A DNA stretch of 64,000 bases from assembly GCA_916048095.2 (NCBI GenBank), contig OU696588.1, positions 5,943,501 to 6,007,500 on the forward strand, read 5' to 3'. Below are positions 22,078-33,294 of this stretch, piece by piece; the first letter of the stretch is position 1; the number at the start of each line of letters is the position of its first letter. Made by a program: the position numbers and the translations under genes. Under the pieces are notes generated by a model. It saw only the letters and a list, made by a program, of their open reading frames with translations. It searched no databases and was not told where the DNA came from. Source of the stretch: Sacculina carcini. Lineage: Eukaryota > Arthropoda > Thecostraca > Sacculinidae.

Positions 22078-25000
22078 TTACAGTTGGTCTGCGTCAATCA
22101 GACCTTTGACGAGTTGACCCTGCCTGACCGCGGCGTCTCGCCTAGGTCGGGCGTGCATCGTAGTTTTTTCTGATCTTTTTTGCGACACTGGAGGTGAACT
22201 ACCGCTATGTGTTGCCTGTATCTCCAAGGGATATAGATGTTTGATTGAGTAATGAGCAGAGGCATTGTGCGGCACCTTAATGACTGCACTGCGCACCTTG
22301 CCATCATCACCGTAAACAAGTCTCACGACATGTCCCATTAACCAATGCACTTTCGGTCTATCCTTCGTGTTCACAAGAACAATATCATCGATTCTGATTC
22401 TGTTTGTCCAGTCAGCTTCATGAACATCACGACTGGTCTCTCTCAGACTTAGAAGGTAAGACGAGTACCACATTGCCTTGAAATCCTCAAACAATTTGAC
22501 CTGACGCTGAAATGTTTCATTGAGTTCTTTCTGTGTTGGATTGACGGCATCATGTGGAGACCACAATGTATCAGCGGCACCGACATTATTGACCAACTGC
22601 AGGTGAGGGCTTGTGTGAATCTTCAACATCATGTTCGGCGTCAAAGCGACGATTTCGTCAATCTCTGAGAACAAATATGTTATCGGTCGGTTGTTGATGG
22701 CGTTTTGTATATCTGACAAGTAAAGAATCAAATCGTTGAAAGTTAGTTTCCGCTTGCCGATCGACTTGTATAGACACTGTTTAAGTGTACGAATCTGGCG
22801 TTCGTATATGCCTCCAACCCAACTTGCATATGCTGGGATAGTATCATGTCGGATACAGTGATCGGTCAAGTGAGATCTGAATTCATCGAATATCGAAGCA
22901 TCCTTAAGAAACGCAAGTCCCGCCTTGAAATACGATGCGTTATCAGAATATACAGACTCTGGAATGACATGTGAATTACAAAATCGCTTAAAGGATTCAA
23001 CAAACGACTTTGCCGTTAAATCATGAACAACTTCTATATGCACTGCGCGAATTGCCATACACGTATAGAGAGCCATATACACCTTGGTTGAACCACCAGA
23101 AGAATCGAACACATGCAATGGTCCTGTGTAATCCCTCGCTGTGTGAAGGAACAGTTTGATGAGACGCAATCTTTCCCTAGGCAGATTGGTTAACTTGGGG
23201 TATTGAAATGCGAAGGCATTGAGCTTCGTACACGTGACACACTTTCCGATAATCGACTTTACTACTTGTCTTCCCGACGGAATCCAGTAACCCTGTTGTC
23301 TCACATGTGCTAGTGTAGTGCCTATCCCCAAATGTTTGCATTTCACATGATAATCTTCGACGATGAGGCGAGTCAGATGATGATGTTTGTCCAACAATAT
23401 AGGATTCAGTACACCATAGCTATATGTGTTGAGACGGTTAATTCGACCTTTAGCTCTCAAAATTCCATTTTCGTCTACAAATAAGTTGAGGTCCCGGATC
23501 AACGGCGTTACTTTTTCTTCACCCGTAGTCAGGTACAACAACTCTTGATGAAACGAATCCGCTTGCATGTCTCTGATCAGCAGATGTATAGGTCTGTGTG
23601 AGGCCACTTCTTTGCGCCTTAAACGATTGACAAAACGCAAAACCAATCGAGTAATGCGTAAGAGCTTGCTCCAAGTGGAGTAACGAGTCGCGTCCATCAG
23701 GCGCTCTTGAATGTTCGGCTTAGTGTGTGTCACTGTTCCATTGTGACACTGTACTGCACGACAATTCGAAGAATATGAACTGATTGTTGGGTCGCTCAAA
23801 AACTCGGGACCCTTGAGCCAAAACAGCAAGCGCTTGTTGAATTCTTTGAAAGTGATACCCCTCGTGACAAGATCTGCTGGGTTGCTCGCCGTTTCTACAT
23901 ATTGAAATTGAATATTGAAACCATTTTTGTTGAACTCTTCTTGCATGCTTTTCACCTCTCTAACTCGGTTGAGGGTGAATTTGTTTTTAGTCTTGCACCC
24001 GGTGTCTATCCAATGTAGTACCACTTGGGCATCAACCCAAATGTGAACGCTACCGACACGAGCAAAACAATGTGTCAAAAATGACAATGAAGACAACGCA
24101 AGATGAACAGCCAGTAGCTCTATCTGAGGAATGCTTCTTTTGGCCGGTGCGATTCGTGACTTGGCAAATACCAATCCGCTCAAACTCTCGACTAAAGCAT
24201 AACAACAAAACCCATAAGCATCTTGACTACCGTCAGTAAAAATGTGCAGTTGGACTTCTTTCTCGTCCGCATCAACTACCATCCTCGGAAGAGATATATC
24301 CTTGAGTAAACACAGTTCACAACGAATCTTTATCCAAGAGAGAGTCAACTCTTCCGATAACGCTTCATCCCATTCTACTCCCAGTTCCCACAGTTGTTTG
24401 ACAAACAGGCGACCTGTGATTGTTACAGGAACCAACAATGACAGGGGGTCGTATATACGACTCACATCACTGAGAACCAACCGTTTAGTTGGTGGTTTTG
24501 AGCTCAAGTTAAAAACCGATAAAGACAACAAATCGTTTACTGGATCATATTGGTACCCCAACAATTTTTCTGAAGCTTCTCCATGCTGAGTGTGCATCTC
24601 ATCACTCACCATTTGCTCTCGCAATGAGGAATCATTAGTTGTCCATGAACGCAAGTTAAATCCTGCTTCAGCCATAATGCGTCGTGCACCACGATAGACA
24701 GAGGCTAGTTTATCTCTATTCGATGTAGCGTATATCAAATTATCCACATATAAATGTGTTTTCAACACATCAGCTACCTCGTTGAAACTGAAACCATTGA
24801 GGTGAAACATCAAAACACGAGACAATACGAAAGGGCTACAATTTAGTCCAAAAATCAATGTTCGAAATCGATACATTTTGATGACATCATTTTCTTCCCA
24901 TAGGAAGGAAAACCGGTTCTTGTCTTCTTCGCTCTTAAGATAAATCTGTAAAAACGCCTTCTCAATATCGGCAACTACCGTGAACTTGGCATTTCTGAAT

Positions 25001-27570
25001 TTCAAAATCAACTGAACCAAATTGTTCATCAAATCTACACCTTGGAAGCAAGCTTCATTGAGGGAAGGCTTCGATTTATCCGACTTATAACTGCAATTGA
25101 ATACTGGTCGCAGTTTTGTGGTGATTCGATCGTCTTCTTTGACCACAGGATGATGTGGTATACACACAACACCTGGTTTACTCTCACATGGGATCTCTTC
25201 AATGACACCTAGTTGTCGCATGTTTTCGAACACCTTGGTGTATTCTTCAACTAGTCCACTCTTCCTGAGTGACGTAATGACCCTTTTCAAACACGCCTTT
25301 GCGGCATGAAATGACGGCGGTACATCTTTGATACGTTCGGAAAACGGAATATCTACGAAATATTTTCCTCTGATCTTCTCAATTGAATTGTCGAATCGTT
25401 CGATGAAAGTGTCGTCCACTATGCACTTATCACATTCAAGTCCAACACCTTCTAGCGTGAACATCTTAGTGAGTTCCTCGTCCAGGTACTGATCCACCAT
25501 ATCACGACACTGATCTTGGACACGATTGAGTACAACATTGACAGATGTGGGTTGTTCATCAAACAACGTGGATTGAAGGCGGCCTTCACCTGATGGGGTC
25601 CTTCGCAAAACTGATGAACTCAAGTAGTTAACGTCTCCAAATAGAACAAGCCCATCAGGAACAACATAAGCGACGCCTTCCTTGATTGGTGTCGTCTGTA
25701 GTGGTGACAAATATCCCAAAAGATTTGCCCCCAGCAAACACTGAAATCCACTTATTCGATCATTTTGAATGTTTCGATAAAATGAATCTGCAAACTTAAC
25801 GCCATCAGATTTCAAGTTTTGAATCAGATTGTACACACCTGGAACTTCATAGTCCAAATTCATGTCGCGGTCAACGAAGAATTCCGTGACCAAACTATTT
25901 TTTGGTGTCACGTGCACACCACAACGTGTGACCCCAAATGATTTAGATTTCTGGCCTATGAAGGTACGCACTTCCAAACTGGTGTGTAGCTGAACAGTGA
26001 GGTCCAACCGATCTACCAGATCTTGACTGATGTAAGATGCCTGCGATCCGGGATCTACCAGACAACGTACAATTTCTGAGTCCCCGTTCTCCTTGTACAT
26101 TAGAACAGATATGGATGGTAGTAGCGAATCGCTGCCTGATATGCTACTGTTGGTCAACAAGCAAAGATTGTTTGAAGTAATTCGACTGTTTTCTTGCTGA
26201 CACAATGCTGTGATGTGTTTGGGACTTTGGCATTTCCCACATGGATACGAAAGACCATGTTTCTGAGCAGGACATTTCAACACGTCATGAGTGCCACTAC
26301 ACTTCGTGCACAACCCCAGTTGATTTAGACGTTTGATGCGCTTGTCAACCGTACTGTACACTTCGCACTGCACCATCGTATGCAACTCACTACACAATTT
26401 GCACGGTTTGGTCTTTGAAACGCCTACTTGCGTCTTTGACGATGTCGGATTTGACTCTTGTTGGCTTGACACCCCAACATTGCGTAGACTTGTTGATTTG
26501 TCTCCCAACGTTGTATTGAACGACTGGACTGTGTAGCTTGCTGGCTGAGTATCAATCTGTTTCTCTCTGCTACCATGCCACTGTTTCTTTACAGACGCTT
26601 TGATTGCAGGATGCTTGGAATGATTGTCTTGTTTCTCGAGTGCACGTATGGTACGTGCCGAATGTTCCAACAGTTGACGTATTGACGGATAATCCGTGCC
26701 GAGAAACAGACTAAGCCTGAGTTTGAAATTGCTGGGCAGTTTCCTCATCAATAAGTGACTAAGCAGCTTGCAGCCCAGACTGTGGTCGTCCAGAGCATTC
26801 AGATTGTGATTTTGTAACTCATGAACCGTTGATCGAACAATATGAATGAATTGCTGAAGAGATCTAAAATCAAACTCGGCAGGAGCTCTCAGACTGGTAA
26901 TTGTCTTCAACAAACGCTCAACTACAACATCTTCGTCCATATACTCCTTCTTGAGAAACTCCAACGCAGTGCTGTAGTTAGCATCGTGATTTGAAAGATG
27001 TTTTATCATATCATACGCTTCACCACGCAAGTACGTTTTCAAATAGATCAGTTTGATGGAATCAGTGTATTCTGGTCTAGTACCGATCAAATCATCAAAT
27101 AATCTTATGAAATCGCTGAACTGTGCGAAATCGGAAGATCCACTGAACAGGGGCAACTTGACCTCCTGCGGTTTGACATGATTAATTTTCTCATTCGTTG
27201 ACTCAATCGATGTAGATCGCTTGAGGTGTGATATGTGCTCCCTGACATTTAGTTGAAACTCAATATGAGTGTTAATTTCCCTCAAGCATTCATTAGGTGA
27301 TTTTGACGATTGAAGTATAGTGTTGATACCATCGTTGAATGTGTCAAGGCGTTTCAACTTGTCGTTAACCCAGCTTAACTGTTCTGACACAAACGTTGGA
27401 TCGTAATCGGAACTGTCCAATCTCGTCATGAGCATGTGAATTTCATGCTGAAGCACCTCTCGTTTTCGTAGTTGAGTGTCTAGTTCCGGTGGATTCACCA
27501 TGCAATCCAGCTGGGGTGGTTCTGGTGATTTATCGCGAATATCACTAACCTGCTGAACACTCATGTTCAA
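22078..27570 (-). CDS. BEL/Pao Gag-Pol polyprotein, single intact ORF
   Basis: The 1830-residue frame is uninterrupted. N-terminal coiled-coil-like Gag with LPLFSGSSDFAQFSDF (about 138, the DUF1759-type block); three Cys/His motifs (CKLCSELHTMVQC, CTKCSGTHDVLKC, CGKCQSPKHITALC; about 390-455); protease-like CLVDPGSQASYIS (about 500); RT with VVADIEKAFLQI, FGLNCSPF and LYVDNLIYA (about 941); RNase H with IFTDGSQDAYGF (about 1110); integrase zinc region (about 1395-1443); core with DYTGPLHV, SVYSDNASYF and GGIYERQIRT (about 1478, 1540, 1588); C-terminal DUF5641-like block with IDDIVLV and GHVVRLVYG (about 1715-1780). The RT box is YVDN rather than YVDD; I recall Asn here in some BEL elements, so it need not be inactive. 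Met 27570 lies 92 bp inside the 5' LTR. Confidence 0.93.
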   Translation of the reverse strand: MNMSVQQVSDIRDKSPEPPQLDCMVNPPELDTQLRKREVLQHEIHMLMTRLDSSDYDPTFVSEQLSWVNDKLKRLDTFNDGINTILQSSKSPNECLREINTHIEFQLNVREHISHLKRSTSIESTNEKINHVKPQEVKLPLFSGSSDFAQFSDFIRLFDDLIGTRPEYTDSIKLIYLKTYLRGEAYDMIKHLSNHDANYSTALEFLKKEYMDEDVVVERLLKTITSLRAPAEFDFRSLQQFIHIVRSTVHELQNHNLNALDDHSLGCKLLSHLLMRKLPSNFKLRLSLFLGTDYPSIRQLLEHSARTIRALEKQDNHSKHPAIKASVKKQWHGSREKQIDTQPASYTVQSFNTTLGDKSTSLRNVGVSSQQESNPTSSKTQVGVSKTKPCKLCSELHTMVQCEVYSTVDKRIKRLNQLGLCTKCSGTHDVLKCPAQKHGLSYPCGKCQSPKHITALCQQENSRITSNNLCLLTNSSISGSDSLLPSISVLMYKENGDSEIVRCLVDPGSQASYISQDLVDRLDLTVQLHTSLEVRTFIGQKSKSFGVTRCGVHVTPKNSLVTEFFVDRDMNLDYEVPGVYNLIQNLKSDGVKFADSFYRNIQNDRISGFQCLLGANLLGYLSPLQTTPIKEGVAYVVPDGLVLFGDVNYLSSSVLRRTPSGEGRLQSTLFDEQPTSVNVVLNRVQDQCRDMVDQYLDEELTKMFTLEGVGLECDKCIVDDTFIERFDNSIEKIRGKYFVDIPFSERIKDVPPSFHAAKACLKRVITSLRKSGLVEEYTKVFENMRQLGVIEEIPCESKPGVVCIPHHPVVKEDDRITTKLRPVFNCSYKSDKSKPSLNEACFQGVDLMNNLVQLILKFRNAKFTVVADIEKAFLQIYLKSEEDKNRFSFLWEENDVIKMYRFRTLIFGLNCSPFVLSRVLMFHLNGFSFNEVADVLKTHLYVDNLIYATSNRDKLASVYRGARRIMAEAGFNLRSWTTNDSSLREQMVSDEMHTQHGEASEKLLGYQYDPVNDLLSLSVFNLSSKPPTKRLVLSDVSRIYDPLSLLVPVTITGRLFVKQLWELGVEWDEALSEELTLSWIKIRCELCLLKDISLPRMVVDADEKEVQLHIFTDGSQDAYGFCCYALVESLSGLVFAKSRIAPAKRSIPQIELLAVHLALSSLSFLTHCFARVGSVHIWVDAQVVLHWIDTGCKTKNKFTLNRVREVKSMQEEFNKNGFNIQFQYVETASNPADLVTRGITFKEFNKRLLFWLKGPEFLSDPTISSYSSNCRAVQCHNGTVTHTKPNIQERLMDATRYSTWSKLLRITRLVLRFVNRLRRKEVASHRPIHLLIRDMQADSFHQELLYLTTGEEKVTPLIRDLNLFVDENGILRAKGRINRLNTYSYGVLNPILLDKHHHLTRLIVEDYHVKCKHLGIGTTLAHVRQQGYWIPSGRQVVKSIIGKCVTCTKLNAFAFQYPKLTNLPRERLRLIKLFLHTARDYTGPLHVFDSSGGSTKVYMALYTCMAIRAVHIEVVHDLTAKSFVESFKRFCNSHVIPESVYSDNASYFKAGLAFLKDASIFDEFRSHLTDHCIRHDTIPAYASWVGGIYERQIRTLKQCLYKSIGKRKLTFNDLILYLSDIQNAINNRPITYLFSEIDEIVALTPNMMLKIHTSPHLQLVNNVGAADTLWSPHDAVNPTQKELNETFQRQVKLFEDFKAMWYSSYLLSLRETSRDVHEADWTNRIRIDDIVLVNTKDRPKVHWLMGHVVRLVYGDDGKVRSAVIKVPHNASAHYSIKHLYPLEIQATHSGSSPPVSQKRSEKTTMHARPRRDAAVRQGQLVKGLIDADQL

Positions 27571-27662
27571 CTAACACACTACAATATTACAATTTACATA
27601 CTGAAACCCCAGTTGAACGGATGAAAGGGAACAGATGAAAAAGGAAATGGGGATTTTCACAA

Positions 27663-28357
27663 TGTTAGAATTTCATGAAGGAATATGACAGATGAACGGA
27701 AACAACTTTATTGAACGTACTCCAAACTCAATTTTAACTCCTGATTACAACACACTCTCACGGTATAAACTTCCACACGCACTCTCGCAATGCAATCTGC
27801 ACACTTTCACAATATAAACTTCCAGACAGTTACTCTCGCAATACAAATTATATCAACTTACATAGAGATAATGCGCTTATAATTGACAATATGAACAAAG
27901 GTGGTTTGTGAAAATCGTCCTCTCACGGGACGGTCACCAGCGAAGTCGTCACTGCCGCCCGTACCCTTGATGTGGTAGACAGAAGTGGAGTAACGTACCA
28001 ATGTTGACAATATCGAACAAGTTGACAATAAGGTACCACAAGCGATCGAGATCAAGCGATCAAGTTGAAATTTGTTGACAATAGATTAGTTGAAAATTGA
28101 CTGAGTTGACAATGAAAAATGACAATTGAAGTTTGACCGGTTTACACACTCCAAGACAACCAACCACCAATTCCTTTCATGCGCCAACTTTGTATATCGC
28201 GATCCACTCGGATATTTTGTGACGTCATATAAGTTCAATAAATTGGACTTGAATGGAAATTATATCTGAAAGCAGTGAACGGAAATGAAATATGAAATTA
28301 AGAGGCGGAATGAATTGGGAATGAGTTGAAATGATACTTTTGAAGAGAATTTCCACA
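27663..28357 (-). repeat. BEL/Pao 5' LTR (695 bp)
   Basis: Complete LTR, TGTTAG...TTCCACA on plus, next to TSD AATC at 28358-28361. In minus orientation it lies upstream of the polyprotein. Confidence 0.93.
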
Positions 28358-28361
28358 AATC

Positions 28362-29563
28362 CAAGGAATTTGGTATGTTTTACCATGGATATAGGTTCTC
28401 CGTTGATAGATATTGCTGGAAAGTCAAATTGAAGTGATCTGTTCTTAAATAAAACACATTTTGTTTTACTGGTGTTTATTTTTAACTTATTGTCTTGTAC
28501 CCATCTATTAATTTTTTCCAATTCCTCAGTTAAAGTGGTGTGCAGTTTGTCCAGTGAGTCATCTTCTAGTAACAGAGTGGTGTCGTCTGCATAAATGGTG
28601 TAGTCAAATTTCTCGCTGGCATTTATTATGTCATTAATGAATATTAGGAACAACGTTGGCCCGAGAATTGAGCCTTGTGGAACTACATTTTGAATAGTAA
28701 GAGCCGGCGACACCTCATTATTGCATGCGACGAACTGTTTCCTATCGCACAGGTAGCTTTTTATCAATTTTAAACAAACTCCTCTGACACCCAGGTTTTC
28801 CAGTTTGTCGTACAGAATGGTGTAATCAAGACTGTCAAAAGCCTTGGACAGATCAATGAATATACCAATGGATATCTCTTTTTCCTCTAAGCATTTGTAT
28901 ACTTGATGAACGAAACTTAATATTGCTTTTTCTGTTGATCGGTTTTCTCTGAACCTAAATTGCTGCGTTATCAACAGTTCATTTTTTTTTAAGGTAGGAG
29001 CAAAGTCTCGAGTTAATGATAGATTCAAAAATCTTGCTGAATGCGGGTAGAATTGATATTGGCCGATAGTTATTGACTGCGGCTTTGTCCCCTGATTTGT
29101 GTACCGGTAGAACTCTTGCTGTTTTCATTTGGCGTGGGAAATAGCCGTCCTTTAATGATAAATTTATTATATGGCATAGGGGTAAGGATATGTAAGATGT
29201 TCGTACTAACAGTTTTGTTGGAATGTCGTCGTATCCGGGGGAGTTGGACTTCATTGAAGAAATCACTCTGTTGATCTCAGCTTCGGTAGTGGGTTCCATA
29301 AACATGGAGAATGTGGTTGGATGCTTCAAATAACGTCTGTGATCAGTATGTGTTTCTGGAGTTGCAAGTGATGTTTTCAGGAAATGAGTGTTGAAGGTTG
29401 CGGCTGTGTTCGCGCATGGCGGATGCAATTCGATTGTTTGAGATTTGTTCTGTTTTCTACCCATTAGTGAATTTAGAATAGACCATTGTTTTTTTGGGTC
29501 GTGCCTGTTCTCGGTGAGTTTGTTTTTATAGTATTGATTCTTTGCAGCACAGAGTATGGTAAC
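28362..29563 (-). pseudogene. LINE-A ORF2 reverse transcriptase segment
   Basis: Minus frames 28979-29464 and 28362-29028 encode YRPISILPAFSKIFE, then IGIFIDLSKAFDSLD, VPQGSILGPTLFL and YTIYADDTTLLL: the RT of an APE-type LINE of the jockey/CR1 group with intact YADD. A frameshift in the T-run near 28980-28992, absent from the duplicate at 58780, splits the frame. The right end at 29563 is cut by the Tc1/mariner-like transposon and the left end by the BEL/Pao TSD. Confidence 0.9.
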
Positions 29564-29565
29564 TA

Positions 29566-31646
29566 TACCATTTACAAGTCAATTTTACAAAACTGAAAAT
29601 CAATTTTACAATCGTGAAAATCAATTTTACAAAAGTGAAAATCAATTTTACAAAAGTGAAAGTCAATTTTACAAAGCATCAACTCATTGAATATAGTTGT
29701 AACCTACCTCAACCAGTTGTAACCTATATCAAAGTTGAACAAAAATATTTTTACAATCATTCAGAGAAATTTTCAGAGAAGATCCGTTATGAATGTTTTA
29801 CACATCTGTGAGATTAATATGTGAAGGTATTTGAGAAAAAATGGTGTATTCAACACACTAGCGTTCTTGTAAATGACTTTTTGTGACGCTTGTGTTATAT
29901 TGGCGCTTCAAGACTATATCTCATTTATTTCTATGAATATCATTATTAGAATTAATGTCAGTTTCAATATGCTTTGATCTATTTTGCTCGACCAAAGTTA
30001 ACAACAAAGTTTTACTTACAACGTCAAGTGCTGTATTGAACCTTGTGTCTGATTATTCATCATACAACACAAAACATAGGGCTATATTGTCAGTAAACGA
30101 CACATGACAAATACACTAAGCAACACATGTGGAATCAACTGATCAAAAAATTAAATTTCATGTAGGTCCTCTTCTCTAGCAGCCGCATGATATAACACTT
30201 CTACTCTGGAGCAGAACGACATGGCATCTGTGGAGTGATCTTCTCCATTACCATCAGAGCCGATTCCTCCAAAGTCCTCAGCCTCATCTCGACTATGGTC
30301 AGGTCGCCTTGCCCGGGTCTTGCAGACGCTAATTGTGACACCACGCTACGTAGATGCTCTTTTACTGATGCCTTGAGGGAACTCCACAAGAGTTCAATAG
30401 GATTTAGGAGTTACGAGTACGGCGCCAGTCGCAGAACTCTGGCATTCTCGTCTTGTCTGATCACAGACTCGATCGATGTATGAGCTGGCGCGTTATCAAT
30501 AATGAATGTGGGCTTGTATACACCGTCCGTCATGCACTGGTCGACGAGTTGTCGGAAACAGGCGTTTGCTTGAACTGATTTGAATGATCCTCTTTGTGTT
30601 TCAAAGCAAATGACGATATTGTTAGTTATTGCCCCGATACAGTGAACATTGCTTCCTCTGCAAGAAGTTGTAACAACCTCAGCTCTTGTACCTATTTTGG
30701 ACCGGCCTTCTTTGCGTCGACAAAACAAATTGAAATTTGTTTCATCAATGTAGATTAGAGTTCTATCCTCTGAACGATGTTGAAAAAGCTCGTCCATATA
30801 AGTCTTTCTTTTTGCCTTGACCTCTGGGCGATTCATATTACCGACGTGTGGTCTGACGTTTTTCAGAGTTATCAGCTCTCCGTTGAGCCAGTTTTATATT
30901 TTGTTCACACACACATTGACTTGAAATTCCTCAGTCAAGTGCTATTTTAGCTCTCTCAGTGTGATGGAAGGATTTTTTTTTATTCGCAAGAAGAAATTCT
31001 ATTATCTCAGTATTCTTGCGAGATGTTGAACCTCCTTTTGGCTTCGGCTCAATCTGGTCATTTTGTAGCCATTTGTAGTCAACTTAGCTCCTAAAGAGAG
31101 AGCTACATCTCGCCAATTTCTCCCATCTCTGTGCGCATTAACGACGCGAGGTCTGTCAGCTGCACTCACTTTGTTCTATGTCATTTTGCTAGTAATTCAA
31201 ATATCAATACGGTGTTATAACAACGATCAATTATTAATACTGATTGGTACTGTTCAATAAGACTGCCAACGATCACCAGAATTACAATGAGCTTTCAATT
31301 CAACGTGAAACAGAAATTCCTACGATATTGAAAAATATATGAACAATTCAATCGAATACATATTAAAAATAGAAACAACTTTTAAATTACATTTTAACAC
31401 AAAATTCATATTTCGCAGACTGAACTTTCACTTTTGTAGAATTGATTTTCACTTTTGTAAAATTGATTTTCACTTTTGTAAAATTGATTTTCACTTTTGT
31501 AAAATTGATTTTCACTTTTGTAAAATTATTTTCACTTTTGTAAAATTGATTTTCACTTTTGTAAAATTGATTTTCACAATTGTAAAGTTGATTTTCACAA
31601 TTGTAAAATTGATTTTCAGTTTTGTAAAATTGACTTGTAAATGGTA
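29566..31646 (-). mobile_element. Tc1/mariner-like transposon with repeat-array termini
   Basis: The 2081-bp element is flanked by TA (29564-29565 and 31647-31648). Terminal inverted sequence is TACCATTTACAAGTCAATT. Behind it lies a 21-bp tandem unit (core CAATTTTACAAAAGTG) with 4-5 copies on the left and about 10 on the right. It encodes a broken transposase on minus. It interrupts LINE-A between its linker and RT. The left end also occurs in the duplicate copy (59364-59945), so it inserted before the duplication. Confidence 0.88.
30201..31190 (-). pseudogene. Tc1/mariner-like DDE transposase, disrupted
   Basis: Cut-and-paste transposase of the IS630-Tc1-mariner superfamily. Minus-strand reading: an HTH region with NWRDVALSLGAK and PKPKGGSTSRKN (about 31130-31015) and a frameshift in the T-run near 30975. 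Then VRPHVGN and MNRPEVKAKRKTYMDEL, YIDETNFNLFCRRKEGRS (first Asp) and FIIDNAPAHT (second Asp). An in-frame TAA (30411-30413) lies between RLAPYS and LLNPIELLWSSLK (third acidic residue). I count 33 residues between second Asp and Glu, the stop counted as one. Stop plus frameshift make it a pseudogene. Confidence 0.88.
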
Positions 31647-31648
31647 TA

Positions 31649-31968
31649 GTTTATTTCGGTACTTCCTGTATGTTTCCCCGTATGTAATTGGCCACTTTTT
31701 CGATAACGTTTTTAGCCTGTTTTTCTCAGTTAGGCACTTTTTTAGTGATGCTGTTATATGTGGACTTATTGTGTTCTTTGTTTTGTTTTTCAGTATTTTC
31801 AGTGGAAATTGTATATCGAATGCCTCTTTAAATTTTGAATAAAATATATCGAAAGCCTCGTCAGCGCATTCACAATTCAAGACGTCTTCCCAATTAGTTG
31901 ATCGGATGACTTGATCAAAACCATTCAATTTGTCATCACTCAACACCCTACGTCTAACATAATTTTGA
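31649..31968 (-). pseudogene. LINE-A ORF2 linker between EN and RT
   Basis: The minus frame reads LNGFDQVIRSTNWEDVL and then LKKCLTEKNRLKTLSKKW, KYRNKLYHL, the usual EN-RT connector (compare LINE-B near 45050). It runs into the mariner terminal repeat at 31648. Confidence 0.8.
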
Positions 31969-32800
31969 TCCTAACTTGATAACGGAGTTATACAGAACTG
32001 TGAGACTACTGGATAATGATCGGTTATGTCGGTCTCGATGATCAGGTTTCTAATGTTTGCTTGCATCTCAGTGGTCCAAATGTGGTCAATCAAAGTCGCT
32101 GTGTTATCCGTTACTCTGGTTGGTCTGGTGATTGTGGGAAACAGATAGTTTGAATACATAATGTTTATGAAGTTATTTGTGTTTTCGGTTGATTTTAGTA
32201 GATCAATGTTGAAATCTCCAAATATAGCAATGTTTTTGTACTTTTTGCAGCTATTAATGTCAGCAATAATATCTTAAATTATTTCGTTGAATTTGGATAC
32301 TTTTCCGTTTGGAGGTCTATATATACACATGCATATTGTCCAATAATTATTGTGTTTTATTTGCACAGAGAGAGTTTCTGCGTGAGACGAGGATATTGTA
32401 TACTCTGCCACCTGTTTCGATTTGTAACAATCTTTCACAAACATTGCCACTCCACCGCCATGAATATTTCTTTCATTAAAATAACTGTTGTAACCCGGTA
32501 ATGCATACAGCGGTAAATATTCCTTGTTCAGTCTGATTTCGTTCAATCCCACGATTTCAGGACTCAGAGAACTTCCCGCCATGATTTCGTCTATAAATTG
32601 TTGAAAGTTTTTTGGTATAGATCGTATGTTGAAAGTTAAAATAGTCATGGTTTTATTGTCTGGATTGGGTACATTTTCAGGTGAAACGTACTCAGTTTCA
32701 GGAGTATTAATTGTGTTCAGGTATCTGTCAACATCAGAATCGATATGATAGCCTGGTTTTATGGTTTCAAATTTGAGGCAATCATTGTTTGGAATCATTG
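31969..32800 (-). pseudogene. LINE-A ORF2 apurinic-type endonuclease domain
   Basis: Minus frames 32274-32798 and 31971-32159 give TILTFNIRSIPKNFQQF, then IVGLNEIRLN, NIHGGGVAMFVK, CIYRPPNGK, TLIDHIWTT and ITDHYPVVSQF. These are the N, E, Y-R-P and D-H motifs of an exonuclease-endonuclease-phosphatase EN, which would nick the target. The two parts are separated by a stop near 32274 and a frame change. ORF2 probably began at about 32798 (MIPNNDCLKFE). Confidence 0.88.
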
Positions 32801-33294
32801 TGATCTATGCAAACCATTTGAGTTTATCAATTGCCTGTGTTTGAATGTAACAACAAAGTGGGTATTCCCGCTAATGTTTGTCATTTATAGCTGACTCATA
32901 CTCAGTTTCATGTGACCGATAACACAATCATCGAGACAGCAAAACACACACGCATACACCAACATACATACTACCGTTTTCAAATACCTAGTTGTGCATG
33001 GCTGATTCACACACACATTCACGCGACTATTTGTAGAATCACCGAAATAGCCCGCCACACTCGCATATCTTAATACCCATACCGAAGTATTCATATGACT
33101 AACCGTTATATATAGATGACTCACCAACATACTCATGTAACCGCTCGCATACTCATCCACACACACACATACATACACATATACACACCAGCACACTAAC
33201 ACACATACTAACATGCTCACAGGCACACTTTGGATATACTAACATATCTTAATATTGATATTGATATAGTATATAAACAGATAAAATTTTGAGC

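Larger units (their letters stand above)
16537..28357 (-). mobile_element. BEL/Pao LTR retrotransposon, carrying a nested Ty3/Gypsy element
   Basis: Two 695-bp LTRs: 27663-28357, and 16537-17038 plus 21802-21994 after removal of the Gypsy insertion and one copy of its TSD. Flanking TSD is AATC (16533-16536 and 28358-28361). The uninterrupted LINE-A copy near 58155 shows the empty site. The element alone is about 7.06 kb. On the minus strand a purine-rich GTGTGGGGAGGG precedes the 3' LTR. I saw only two or so differences between the LTRs, so the insertion is young. Confidence 0.93.
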
